The notes under the pieces were generated by a model, which was not told where the DNA came from, searched no databases, and was given only the letters and a program-made list of their open reading frames with translations. A DNA stretch of 64,000 nt from assembly GCF_963678635.1 (NCBI RefSeq), contig NC_087064.1, positions 12,138,819 through 12,202,818 on the forward strand, given 5' to 3'. The position numbers were made by a program, and so were the translations under genes. The DNA comes from Symsagittifera roscoffensis. Lineage: Eukaryota; Xenacoelomorpha; Acoela; Convolutidae. This document shows, in pieces, positions 21,406 through 32,664 of this stretch; the first letter of the stretch is position 1, and the number at the start of each line of letters is the position of its first letter.

Positions 21406-23218
21406 ATGAGCCGACAACTTGGATCCCTACACCGCTCAAATTCACACGCAACCAACCTCCACACTCCAATCCCAATAATCCCACTTTTTTGCTTTCCCAC
21501 CACCCGATTTCCCAACTATTAATATATCATCAAGCACGAATTCGGATACTAACTCAGATATTTCAGTTTTATACTCCATCTCACAACTTATTAACCCTAA
21601 TATAGAAACCCCTGACGAATATGCAGACTCCGAACCATCTCCTTCCAATAATTTTCAAACCAACTCCTCAGTTTTTTCAAAACCCCCTTTTCAACCAATC
21701 CCACCAAATAATTCACTCCCATCCGTTTCCACTCCTTCATATGCTTCGCAAGTAGCCCCAACCTACTCTCCACTTCATTCCGACCGATCATCTAATCATT
21801 CTCCAGATACCCCCCAAATTTCCCAGGAACTCGATAATTTTATCACCCTACAACAACAGTTAATACACCCTAACACCCTCACCATACATCAAATTCCATC
21901 CACAATAGGATCCTCAAACCCACCTACTCCTACACCCTCCTCAGCTTACACTGCATCATTAGCACAATCATCCACATCCACCGAAACTTCTAATAGCACT
22001 AACCGAGCTTATCGCCCTTTTAAAAGGAAAATCCGGAACCATCCATTCCCGACCAAACCAGTAACAGCCTGTGAATATATTAATCATCCACAACACACCA
22101 ACACGAAAGATTTTCTAGCAATCACCTTACCCTCATTCCCACAATATACATTAAACACACCTAACGACACTAACGACACACGTAGTTTTGTAGATGAACA
22201 TGTTTTAATGCCCACACTTCACTGAACAGCATATTACCATTTTACGAATCCCCTTTGCCTGCCACTATCTAGTACTCATGACGACATAGAAAAGAATAAA
22301 AATATGCTATATAGACTCACCGCAACACTAACACCTAGACAATTTACTTATGTAGGATATAAAAAATTACTAAAAACATTCACTGCACCTCGAGCTAACG
22401 AATTTACATTTAAATATTACGACCATAATATCATCCGAACTAATCAAGACCAATTTCTAGATGACGACCGCTTCGCTAACCCACAACTAACAAAAAAAAT
22501 TTTCATCAAAACGTCATATGTATTCACACTTAATATTTTTGATAGAAAATATGATCACATCATTTCTGAAGCACTAAATGATATTCAAGCTTACGAAAGT
22601 TTCAAAGACAAATTTCAGTTATTTTCACTAGCCTTTCCCTTCCTTGCACCACATGAACGTGATTTGCACTGTTCACACGATATTATGTTACGCACTAAAC
22701 AGACTCATACATATACATACTATCGCTTCATACAAAATCATTTTGATTTACATACTCCATCAAGACAACCACACCATCGTTTTCAGTTTCTTAACTCGAA
22801 GTACACTTCACCATTTTTTCTTAATTTCACTTATTGCATCAAGGATACTAACCTCCACGGCATCCTCCGCAATTATGACCCAGTAACACAAACGTATATA
22901 TTTTGTCCCATCACGAAGACCTTTAACGCCGAAGAATCCAGACCCTTCCTTATCCCACAAGAATTTATCCAGCCTATAGAAATTCCGATATTAGAATTCA
23001 TTCACAATACTAAATATAATCACAAAATATATAACCTCATTCAAAACTCACCTTATGAGTTTGCAGTAGGCACCGAAGAACTAAAAACCATTAAAGCACT
23101 TCAATTGCTTTGGCCACTGCTCCAAACTAAAAACATCATTCGCATACTAGCAAAATTACTAACAACATCGGACATGATACACGAAATCGTCCCGCACGGC
23201 TTTTTCCCAGACGATTAA
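21406..23218 (+). pseudogene. element B downstream Pro/Ser-rich accessory ORF (copy 2)
   Basis: Counterpart of 241-2,053. It carries the same short ATG frame and T6 frame overlap, but a Trp codon has become TGA at 22,223-22,225, leaving an uninterrupted frame only from 22,304. C-terminal domain and stop (23,216-23,218) are otherwise intact. It follows the envelope tail directly (30 bases), so it belongs to element B. Confidence 0.55.
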
Positions 23219-23221
23219 CAG

Positions 23222-23306
23222 GTAAGTATAATTTAAAAAGGTTCTTCACTAATAAGTTTAAATTAGTACTAACCATTCTTTATTCATGTTTCTTTTACTT
23301 TTCTAG
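23222..23306 (+). other. candidate 85-nt intron (copy 2)
   Basis: Same CAG|GTAAGT donor, TACTAAC and TTTTCTAG acceptor as at 2,057-2,141, all unchanged between the copies. Confidence 0.5.
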
Positions 23307-25627
23307 TCTTCATACCACGATCATCTGCAAAAAACAGAAAAGAAAAATAAAAAATAAACTTGTTAAAATTCTTCATTAATATTTTGCACAAAATAATGAT
23401 AATAAAATTCATACCAAATGTAGTAAATTAATTTATAAATTGTTTCCCCATGAAGCAGTAAATTTAATTACGATGAAAATTTATAACTTTAAATTTTCCC
23501 AAAAAAGCAAAAAATTTGAAATTCCATGTAATAAATTGATAAAATGAAAATGCAGTACTAACCTTTTGATATATTCATTCACCCGCACAAGAATTCTATC
23601 CAAAATCGCACAGCTCGCCCACGAAGAATTGTTTAAATAATGATTTTGAGTTTCAAGTTTTAACACTCAACAACTCTAACACGCGATAACAAGTTTCAAA
23701 CTTTCCTTCAACCCGGTTGGAAAGGAATTATATACTAAACCACACTAACCAACGCAGCTTACTAAAAACCACAAATCATAAAATAACAGCATGACTAAGA
23801 AAAGAAAACCAACGGTACCCAAACCGGGTTAACCCAGTTTAAAACTGGATAAGCTATTCTTTTAAAGACTATTATAAAGTCTAAGAAAGAGATAATAAAA
23901 CACAAAAAAGTCGCAAGACAAACCCATACCAAAAAAAAGGACACAACCAAAGAAACATAAGAAAGACCAACATAAACCCAACATGAAACGTTATCAGATA
24001 ACAGGACCTCTCAAAGAAACAGCACGAAATCATACTCCCGCTCCTGGCCTAACCCACCAGAGAGGACGTCCTGAGCGTGCTCTAACGCCGGCCTAACCCA
24101 CCGCGCTACACCCACGCTTTGTGACCACACTTCTATTTTTAATAAGAGGTACTCAAGGGTGAGTAACTCTTCAAAATAACCGAACTAAAACAAAATGCTT
24201 TTGTGAAAACAACTAACTAAATTCATGATTAAAAAACCGAACTAATAAAATTTTATGAAATGTAAATCATACCTTGCAGTATATAGATCAACACACAACA
24301 ACAAAGACGAACATCCAAAGACAAAATGACTCCATCACACTCGAAAAAGAATGGCTAACCATAACCGATATGCCGTCCACAATCACAACTCAAAGGATTT
24401 AGAGTACAACTTGACTTCGCAGAAAAGGACTTCATTGAACTAGACCAATGACCACCTCGATGTTCAAGTATACGTACAGATCCGAGTTACGAGGCATCCC
24501 TTCCACACACGATCTCCACGACATTCCCAGACGAGGTTGAACACAAAACAAGTTCTCTACATAATACAGAAAAACCCGTCATAGCAAACCATTTTGAAAT
24601 CAGATTGATTTCATTGGGAAACACAGTCGCTGTCACAAGACGACACAACGATTGATGTTCCTTACTCCAGCGTCCTGGAACTTTTTTAACAAGAGGAACC
24701 GGACAAGAATATGATCTTCGCCAAATACCAACGTTCATCATCCATCCTTTGAATTGCAGAAAGATAATTCTAAAAACTCTGTAAAACCCGGATGGGTGGA
24801 ACCTGATCTAAACTATATTTTATGATTGGATAAATTGGATATTTTACCACTGTAAAGTATTTATTATTAACCAATCATAATCCATCTAACTAACAACCCA
24901 CTTATTTGTAAGTGCTGAAATTACTCGTAATTTCAGCACCAGAGAGATTTGAATTTAACTTAGAAATTAGTTGTCTCTCCAAGAGAACTTCAGCAGCCGC
25001 AATAAACCAGTATACCCTAGATCTATTGAGCCTAGCAGAGACTAGTTAAACACCCTGAGACTAGAAAGTATAAGAGTAAGATTAGGATCGGTATTAGACT
25101 AAGAAGTTGCACGAATCTATCCGGCCGAAAATAAGATAGCGTGACCAAAATAAGATAACACATTCAAAATTTGGACGGGTTCGAAGGCCTAAGCATGTTT
25201 TCAACTAATTTTTGTAGCCATCTCCACATGCAGTTATTGTTTTAGTGATACTCTGCTTGGCGTAAACATAGATAACTGGTGAAAACTGTTGCAACAAATT
25301 TGTCTAAAAAATGTTGAAAAGGCAACAAGGTTTGTGAGTTATGAAATAATTGATCTTGGCAGTGTTTCTCAAAGCACTCCTCAAATTTTTGGCGATATTA
25401 AAAATGTTTAAAAAATTGATGCAATTATTTTTACAAAAGGTTGATTCAGGCATCTGTATGGTTTTTGCATTCGGATCGTTGTCATTCGATTATCACCTCT
25501 TCACGTTTTTAATTTCTACATCGAATCAATGTATTCAAATAACCAAAAATACATAAATATTGCTAGCAAAACTAAAACGTCAAGCTACTTTTCACCTCCA
25601 TTAGTTCTCATAGTCACTTTTCACATA
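23307..25627. other. noncoding region between element B and element A (copy 2)
   Basis: Same content as 2,142-4,462, including the 28-base hairpin at 24,912-24,939. No coding region recognised. Confidence 0.4.
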
Positions 25628-25967
25628 GTCATGCCACGCATATATAACATATTATGTTTATACATTGCTGCAGTTACTGCAGTGGCGCCAAGGTCGCCCA
25701 CCAGTCGTGCTAAGTTATTTCACACGGTGCTGAACTTAAATTCATCTGTCTGCATGTCGATATACAAATCAGACCTACTCTTTTGTTACGATAGCTTAAC
25801 AAGCTCAATTCTATCTCTTCCTCTACCCAATACACTTTGCTTACATAAAGTTAATTCTATTTGGGCGAAGTCTACTCTACGTCCATATACGTACTACGAT
25901 TGTACATAACTAATTCAACTCAACTCTCTTACCGAGTTTTATCAGCCCCTGAGTTCGGTAAATGTCA
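25628..25967 (+). repeat. element A 5' LTR
   Basis: About 340 bp, paired with the 3' LTR at 32,153-32,480. The alignment shows one block difference: GCAGTGGCGCCAAGGTCGCC is present here, and a duplicated TTACTTAC-type segment is present in the 3' LTR. The rest is highly similar. TATA-like CATATATAACAT near the left end. The bases before it (ACATA) do not match those after the 3' LTR (ATTAG), so no target-site duplication is visible. Confidence 0.8.
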
Positions 25968-26119
25968 AGGCGTAGCCAGCAGTTCCTGTTTCGGATGACG
26001 GGACGGACCTTGCTGGACTACCTCCTTTTTGGACTGAAACTTCTTTATCCCCGCCCTACAGGTGGGACAGCTGGTTTGGACAGTTCAGCCTAGCGTTGTG
26101 AATAAAGGACAATTTCAAT

Positions 26120-26839
26120 ATGTCCGATATCCTTGCTGGACCTAGTGCGGTGCACGATGATCCACCTCCAAGGCCAGAAACGAAGCCAGACCCAGAAACA
26201 CAATCAGAGGCAGATGATCGCCTCCGCAGAGACGCCGCTGCAAGAAGACGGGTCGACGAATCAAACGTTGAGAGGCGAAAGAAGGGGCGGCGAATCGGAA
26301 TGAACTAGTTTTTTCACGGAGCGGAAGCAAGAGCTCGATCAAGACTATTCTTCGCTCTTGGGAATGAAGGCAGAAAGAAACTAGTACAAGCGTTCCCACA
26401 CGCTGATCTCAACTTGCTTTCGTTTAGAGAATTTTTTCAAAACTGCGTGTAAGCTTTCAAGGTGGAACTGAATGTTACCATAGAACATATCAAACTCTGT
26501 AAGTTCTGGTATATGGAAGCAAACGAATCATTTCTGTTGTTCCACTCGAGGCTGTCGGCCCAAGCAGCGTGTTGCAATTTGACCGAACAGGAGGAACGCA
26601 GTATGGTGAGAGATCTATTTGTAGGTCGTATTCGTGGTTCGGATGTACAGAGTACATTAATCCGAAAAAATCAGGATCATGGCGGAACTTTAAACTTAGC
26701 ATTAGAACTGGAAAAAGGTGCATCTACGTCGATGGAATTCCAGAAAATACTACCTCCTAACAAGCACGCTTCACCTTTTAGCTTAACTAAATTAAAAACA
26801 AGGACCAGCTTTCTCAATACAATCGCGTCGGGGTGGTGA
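26120..26839 (+). pseudogene. element A gag, broken (copy 2)
   Basis: ATG 26,120 starts the charged Pro-rich N-terminus (stop 26,306). The capsid C-terminal part is in the ORF 26,462-26,839 with MVRDLFVGRI. Same frame breaks as in copy 1; one Ala-to-Gly and one Ala-to-Ser difference are visible between copies. Confidence 0.6.
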
Positions 26840-26900
26840 TCAATCTTCTTCCCGCAAACAGAACGCCCCAGACCGGAAAAATCAAAACCAATCCAGGTCA

Positions 26901-27437
26901 TGTTATTTCTGTGGCATTACTTTTTCAAGGGAACATCGGAAAAATTGCCCAGCACGAGATGTAGAATGCCGATCGTGTAAGAAGAAAGGAAATTTTGCTA
27001 AAGTATGTTATTCTAAACGCCGAGTCAACCATGTGGAAGAGGAGGATGTACAGGCGGGTCTGGAAACCGAGGTTGATACTAATGTGTTAGATCAAGATGA
27101 CGACAGCGAAGCTGAAAATGGGATTCTCAGTACTCAGCCACAAAACAAACGGCCCATAGTCCAAATTTGTAGTTTAGAACTACTGAAATCCAACCGTGGA
27201 ACACCTCGTAACTTAAGTGTGATGTTACGCTCCGTTCTGAAATCATTCTACGCCACCGTTGACACGGGGAGCGCGGTTTTTTTCCTGGACAAAAGGACAG
27301 CGGATGTTCGACTTCGGCAAAACCCTCGGTCTCATTTCACCAGTGTTGAAGATTTGCCAAACGAGGTTTCCTATGAAGACAAGAACTCAACCAAGATTTT
27401 CGGTAGTTTGTCAATCCCTATCTCGGCTGGTGGGTAA
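26901..27437 (+). pseudogene. element A zinc knuckles and protease (copy 2)
   Basis: Knuckle-like Cys clusters at 26,901-27,008, the second with Asn in place of His as in copy 1. VDTGSA protease motif at about 27,260. The frame ends at TAA 27,435-27,437. Confidence 0.65.
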
Positions 27438-27607
27438 AAAAATCTCGGCTGGTTTGTCCGAAAACAAAACACGATGCTTGTTGGAGCTATACTTGCAAAA
27501 TGCAGTCGGAATAAATACAATCCAACGGAATCCGCCCCAAGCAGAATGGGGTCGAAAATTTAACCTCCGAGCTGATTAAGTCGCACTTTGTTAGGAAGTT
27601 CCCACAT

Positions 27608-29035
27608 TTGTTTACTCGATTAGGCAGGTCCAAGTTTCACCAAGTACACAGTACGCTCATGGAACCGTTGATACCTACACAAATTAAAGGTTGGAAGGTG
27701 CCAATCCACATTCAGGAATGCGTGTCTGAAGAATTGAAGGCGCTGATCAAAGATGGTCATATTACGAAGCTCGATAAATGTTCTACGAACCATTTCATCA
27801 AGCCCATTGTGATTACCTCAAAGAAAGATGGCTCGATTAAGCTCGCTATGGACGCCAAACCCCTTAATGCGCAAATCTGGAAGAATAAGTATCAGATGCC
27901 AAACATTCCAGAATTAATCGTTTCGGCCGCCCAGATCATTACCAGTGATGTCCCAGGTTCAGTGTGGTTCACTTCACTCGACTTAAAACATGCGTTCAGT
28001 CAAATTGAACTTTCAAAAACGACGAGTAATCATTGTAACTTCAATATCATTTGTGGGGAGTCAACAGGAACATACAGGTTCAACACTGTTATGGATATGC
28101 TGTCCGAGTTTCAAAAAGCGATGGATTAAACGCTGCAAGGAATCCCGGCGACTACATGCTATTTAGATGATATTCTCATGTTCTCTAAGGGGACGCTGTC
28201 ACAACATAATGAAATTGTTCAAAATGTCTTCTCTCGCTTGGACAAAGAAGGTTTAGCGTTGAAACTGTCTAAATGTGAATTCGCGGTGGAAAAGCTCGAA
28301 TGGCTGGACTTTGATATTCATTCGACAGGTTACTCTCCCAAATTTTCCAAGATAGAAGCAGTGAGAAATCTGGCCGCTCCCAGGACTCTTAAGCAACTAC
28401 GATCCTTCATGGGTACCCTCAGTCCCTTCCAGAAGTTTATGACCGGTCTGCATAATCTTACGTGTGAATTTTGCGACTCACTGAAGCTTTGCAATAAAAG
28501 GAAGTTCGTCTGCAATGAGTCACAGGAGGCTGCATTCCGAAAAATTCTGGACCTCTCTGCAGAAATTACTGACTTGTTCTACTACGACCCAGCAAAAAAG
28601 ACTCCTGTGAAGTGTGACGCAAGCCACAGAGGTTTAGGAGCATGTCTGGAACAAGAGACAGATGCAGGTTTGTGGGTCCCTATATCGTTCGCCTCGCTCT
28701 TTCTTAATTCAGCGGAACTTAAGTATAGTACGAATGAACTTGAACAACTAGCAGTGGTCTGGGCATGTGAACGTTTTCGCACATATCTATTTGGCAATTA
28801 ACTCGAGATACTCACGGACCATAAAGCCATGATTTCGGCCCTAAAAGAACATAGAAGAAGAAAACCATACCAATCACGCTTAACCCGTTGGGCGGATAGA
28901 TTATTACCGTTCGACTACGGCATCAGTCACGTGCCTGGTGCCACTTTTGGTCTGGGTCATTATCTTTCCCGAAATCCTACGTTTGACGCCCCTCCTACTT
29001 CAGTTTATGACATGTTGCTTGTCAAAAACTATTGA
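27608..29035 (+). pseudogene. element A reverse transcriptase and RNase H (copy 2)
   Basis: One frame with TAA at 28,127 and 28,799. Palm Asp in FTSLDLKHAFSQIEL, CYLDDILMFSKG at about 28,150-28,190, RNase H KCDASHRGLGACLEQ and ILTDHKAM. Continues to TGA at 29,033. Compared with copy 1 there are Arg/Thr (about 27,676), Thr/Met (28,121) and His/Arg (28,771) differences. Confidence 0.85.
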
Positions 29036-29057
29036 AAATTTCACTTAAGCGTGATAT

Positions 29058-29744
29058 TTGATAAGGGCGGATGCCGCAATGTCACCGGGCCCCATCGATT
29101 GCACATTTGTCTCTAATATATTGGTGGAGGGTTCTAACTCAGCCAATTGGTCAATTGGCAACGGTAGTTTCGGTGCTAAATCGCGTGAGGGCGGACATTC
29201 TAATCCATCTAATGTCGACCAATCAGATTCAATCATTCAATCATATGTTATGCGCAAGCGCGGGTGTGGGCGAAAAGATTTCATTGTCTTCCTACGAGAG
29301 AATCTGTGGTTTTTCACCGCGATAGGGCGTTGGTTGCTTGTCAAGTAATCTCATCCAAGCTCTTACCATCATCGAGATGGCTCCTCTCAATCCAGTGCGT
29401 TCTCGCCTTCTGGTCAGATTCAACCGGCTCCAGTCTCTCAGAAGTCAGTCTAGGAAGACTAGTCAAGGACCTCCCAGGACACCACTTCAGTCAATTGCGA
29501 GCTTCATTGAGAAGTGTCGGCGAAGGCGAATCTCCAACCGTGCATGTCAGCTGAGCGCTACAGAGGGAGTATGCTCCATCAAAACGAAACCGTTTATCTC
29601 ACAGGACAAGAAGGGAATTGCGGACCTACTCAGCTTGTTTGATGTAGGTTTACTGGCGGAGCTAACAGACGAAGATGAGTTCCTCGGACCGATGGTGAGA
29701 GCAATCCTGGATAACGACGTTGAAACCTTCTCAAAACAGCGTCG
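29058..29744 (+). pseudogene. element A RNase H to integrase linker
   Basis: Two overlapping frames (29,058-29,348, then 29,338-29,814) carry a hydrophilic linker followed by an ordered stretch ending just before the integrase zinc-binding region. The frames abut at ~29,340, which suggests a frameshift. Contains GIADLLSLFDVGLLAEL and an acidic segment. No catalytic motif. Confidence 0.5.
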
Positions 29745-30330
29745 GTGGTGGACAGCTGCATCATCATTGACAATAAATTGGCAATACCATTCAAGCTCCG
29801 GTCGGCATTTTTGACACGACTACACCAATCTCATCCCGGACAACAAGCCAGGATAGAGGCGGCCGAGTACATCTGGTGGCCCTATCTGAATCGACAGATC
29901 GTTGAAGGTGTCAGATGTTCATGGAATGTACAAAGTTTGGTAAGAAAATGAAGTCATCTGAAACATCTAATAATTCGCTCCCGCTTCCACCCCTCTCTGC
30001 TCTTAATGAGGAGTTAAAATTAGATTTTGCGAGCCCACTGCAGGACGAAAAAAAGGGAAAAAGTTCTTCATCTTGGTGGCAGTAGACCGGTACTCAAAAT
30101 TCCCGTCCGTTTTACTCACTGAAAGTATCGGTTCCAAAAAGGTTGTTAAGTTCCTAGAAGCATACATACGTATCCATTGCATACCAAAATCTATACGCAC
30201 AGATCATGGCGCCGGTTGTAAAAATGCAGTGCTTAAGGATTTTTGCAAAAATTTGGGAACCGAATAAATGTTCTGTCCAGTCGGAGATCACCGTGGCTGT
30301 GGGCTAGCGTAACGGACTATCCAGACGATA
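29745..30330 (+). pseudogene. element A integrase zinc-binding and catalytic core
   Basis: Zinc-binding His pair in RLHQSHPGQQ and first Cys in EGVRC; the partner Cys is one frame off (shift at ~29,925). A further shift at ~30,060 leads into the core: first Asp in VAVDRYSKFPS and second in SIRTDHGAG. Where the catalytic Glu is expected, near the motif before RTIQTIK, the sequence reads Leu-Ala followed by TAA at 30,310-30,312. The core is therefore catalytically dead as well as frameshifted. Confidence 0.7.
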
Positions 30331-31918
30331 AAATGTAAACTGGGTACAGAGGTGTTTAGCCCTCAGAATGAAGGTCTCAATAATGTCCTCTATACGATTT
30401 TGGATGACCTAAGAAAATCCAAGCAGGCGACTCTTAAGAAATCTCCTTTTGAATTACATATACGGAACTTCCTTTGGCCAGCGACAAGATTCTTGCTAAT
30501 GCTTTAGATCAGAGTACACTAGCTCGGAGCCTCATGAAACCTGAAGATCGACACAGCTAGGATTCTAGCCTTGACCGGGTGAAATTGGTGAAACGTGGTT
30601 CACTCAGCTCAGACGTGGCCCCGCGTTTCTAGAAAGTTGTTCCGGGTCAGAAGATAGCTGACACTCAGCAATACAAAGCTCTCGAGGATCTCGCTGTCGC
30701 TGCTAACTGGTGGAGTCAGTTGAAACGCAAAATTAGGGTGGAGACTGGGCGTAAACTGATGCGGGAGCTTAGGTCACGCAATAATGAGATTGCTAATGCT
30801 CTAAGAACAAGTCTCAGGAAAAGTACCTTAAGATTTTACGACCGGGTTGCCGATGCCCTCAGCAGAGAATCTTCTGTCTCGACAAGCCAGTCGCGCCCAA
30901 GACCTACCGGTACAAATAGTTTAGATTCTTTGTTGTTGCATAGTCCTAGCAGCGTAAAAAATTTTAGAAATTGTCTGGACAGAAAGTCCGGTAAACCAAT
31001 TTATAGACCGGTAAAAATCAAGATTGTTCACGTCACTAAAAACACGTATATTACGGACACGAAAAGAGTTATCCGAAAGAATCACATAGCTCTCAAACGC
31101 AATTTTAATAACCGTGAGGTTTTAGCTAAAAGGTCAGCAGTAGCTTCCACTCCGGGAGTTAGGGCCGGACAAACTTTGCCTCCACGAAAGATCGCGCCAA
31201 GAGGCCAGATTACTATGCCTATGGAGAGATGTCCTATTTCGATAGTACCAGCCCCATTCAAATGTACGGTAGAACCGCCAGTGGTTCTCTTGTCTGACTC
31301 GGATACTCAAGAGGCAACAATACGAACCCAATCACCAGGAGGTCTCCTCGATCCATGTCTACGCCTAATTGGGCTGCGAGAGGTACTTCAGCTCCTCTTC
31401 AGGTGCCATCGGCACATTACGTTCCTCAAATGCCATCAACCCCATTGTACCCGTCTTTGCCCTCGGATTCGCCTATGGGAGGTCTCACCGTGTCGAGCAG
31501 TTCGGTGACCACTTTGACCGCTACCGACACCCCAGTCTCACGAACTCCGACGCTCTGATCTCGGTACGCCATTTCGGCGGTTCCAGACGCCCCAGTGGAG
31601 ACCCCAATTACCGATCATCCAGTTCCGTCAGGAGTCGCAAAACCAGATCTTACTCCTTCAGCAAGTGCGAGCCAATCTGGGCCACCACAGTCCGCGGTGA
31701 AGGACGATGTTGAGTCACAAACTTCTTCTTATTCGAGTGCCAGGGCGTCAGGTCGAAACAGGAAAGCTCCAGCTCGTTACGGAAGCCCAGTTCACCACTC
31801 CGTCAAAGAAGTGGAAGAATCAGCTTCCTCTTCTCCATTGCCTGGTCAAGTGGGGGGCAATACCCCGGTCACCCCGAAGCGTCGTTTTATTCGAAGAAAC
31901 GCCGAAGATTTTGTTTAA
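30331..31918 (+). pseudogene. element A integrase C-terminal domain and Pro/Ser-rich extension
   Basis: A 262-codon ORF (30,720-31,508) is Lys/Arg-rich and helical at first, then holds a small beta-rich segment (VKIKIVHVTKNTYITDTKRV) similar in kind to integrase C-terminal domains. A frame change at ~31,360 leads to a Pro/Ser/Thr-rich tail (31,355-31,558 and 31,595-31,918) containing RNRKAPARYGSPV, a pattern common at the end of retroelement Pol. Ends TAA 31,916-31,918. Confidence 0.55.
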
Positions 31919-32152
31919 ACTAGCTCGTCGTCAAATAAACAATATCCGAAAGGGATTGTCTACAAAGAATATAGTTCGAGTTGGTCTCAGTAATCTTACT
32001 GCAAAACTTTTTTCAAATTTGACTTTATCTTAATTTGGAATTGCTAAATATTAAACTCTGTCTAAAGTTTATCTGTTTTCCCACCCAGATGGTGATGTTA
32101 TTGATTTTAGAAAAAATCGTACGTGTAAGACTTTTTTCTGTGCCCCCGGGTA
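31919..32152 (+). other. element A 3' untranslated region
   Basis: AT-rich noncoding stretch up to the 3' LTR. I see no clear polypurine tract: the bases just before the LTR are CCCCCGGGTA. Confidence 0.5.
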
Positions 32153-32480
32153 TGTCATGCCACGCATATATAACATACTATGTTTATACGTTACTTACAT
32201 TGCTGCAGTTACTTACGTCGTGCTAAGTTATTTCTCACGGTGCTGAACTTAAATTCATCTGTCTGCATATCGATATACGAATCAGACCTACTCTTTTGTT
32301 ACGATAATTTAACAAGCTCAACTCTATCTCTTCCTCTACCCAATACACTTTGCTTACTTAAAGTTAATTCTATTTGGGCTAAGTCTACTCTACTTCCATA
32401 TACGTACTACGGTCGTACATAACTAATTCAATTCTTCTATTTTACCGAGTTTTATCATCCCCTGAGTTCGTTAAATGTCA
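32153..32480 (+). repeat. element A 3' LTR
   Basis: Starts TGTCATGCCACG and ends AAATGTCA, the usual TG...CA termini. 328 bp. It ends 5 bases before a host exon (32,486), so its last ~50 bases (pyrimidine-rich TTCTTCTATTTT around 32,434) would serve as the polypyrimidine region of that exon's acceptor. Confidence 0.8.
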
Positions 32481-32485
32481 ATTAG

Positions 32486-32664
32486 GAAGAAAATCAGAAC
32501 AGGGAGGTGTTTGCGAAACTGAAGAAACACGTGATCTTCCAAGACGCCCTGAGTGAAGAAAGTGAGAAGAAGGCCCGTGGGCAGAAGAGAGATGAAGTGG
32601 CTGAAGCTGGGTTCAAAGAGATGGACGAGGGAGATGGGAAAAAACTACAGCTGACTCACGAAGA
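32486..32664 (+). CDS. unidentified host gene, exon 1 of 7 visible
   Basis: GC-rich exon in AT-rich surroundings. Acceptor is ATTAG at 32,481-32,485 (or ATCAG at 32,497, also in frame). It encodes a charged, helical segment including NREVFAKLKKHVIFQDALSE and ends GA|GTAAGT in phase 2. The next exon's first T completes the codon. Earlier exons must lie to the left of the retroelement block or outside the window, because no ATG start is visible. The product across the seven exons is ~300 residues plus an unknown N-terminus. It is soluble with no membrane spans and ends in a Lys/Arg/Gly tail. I do not recognise the family; a weak resemblance of exon 3 to DENN-type sequences is not enough to name it. 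Confidence 0.75.

Larger units (their letters stand above)
7952..23218 (+). mobile_element. element B: rearranged env-bearing LTR-type retroelement complex
   Basis: Three overlapping partial copies of one A-rich, G-poor element. Pieces in order: integrase (7,957-9,384), spacer, RT-RNase H plus integrase (9,933-13,508), spacer, membrane/Pro-Ser ORF (14,422-15,753), env N-terminus (15,756-16,232), RNase H-integrase fragment (16,238-17,450), second membrane/Pro-Ser ORF (17,563-18,832), env (18,835-21,376) and downstream accessory ORF (21,406-23,218). 7,952-9,895 repeats at 12,076-14,020, and 14,369-16,210 repeats at 17,508-19,290. No gag, protease or LTR of this family can be identified. Native order is probably RT-RH-IN, membrane ORF, env, accessory ORF. 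Confidence 0.75.
21164..29117. repeat. right copy of the ~21.2 kb-spaced direct repeat
   Basis: Near-identical to positions 1-7,952. Upstream it is continuous with the element B envelope ORF, and downstream it is continuous with the rest of element A, so this copy preserves the native order at both edges and the left copy is the rearranged one at its right edge. Differences include a Trp codon turned into TGA at 22,223-22,225, and scattered single-base changes in the noncoding, gag and RT parts. Confidence 0.95.
25628..32480 (+). mobile_element. element A, full-length Ty3/gypsy-like LTR retrotransposon (degenerate)
   Basis: LTR, leader, gag, zinc knuckles, protease, RT, RNase H, integrase, Pro/Ser-rich C-terminal extension, 3' LTR, in order over ~6.85 kb. 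Multiple stops and frameshifts, and the integrase catalytic Glu is lost, so it is not autonomous. Base composition is balanced, unlike the G-poor element B beside it. Confidence 0.9.
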
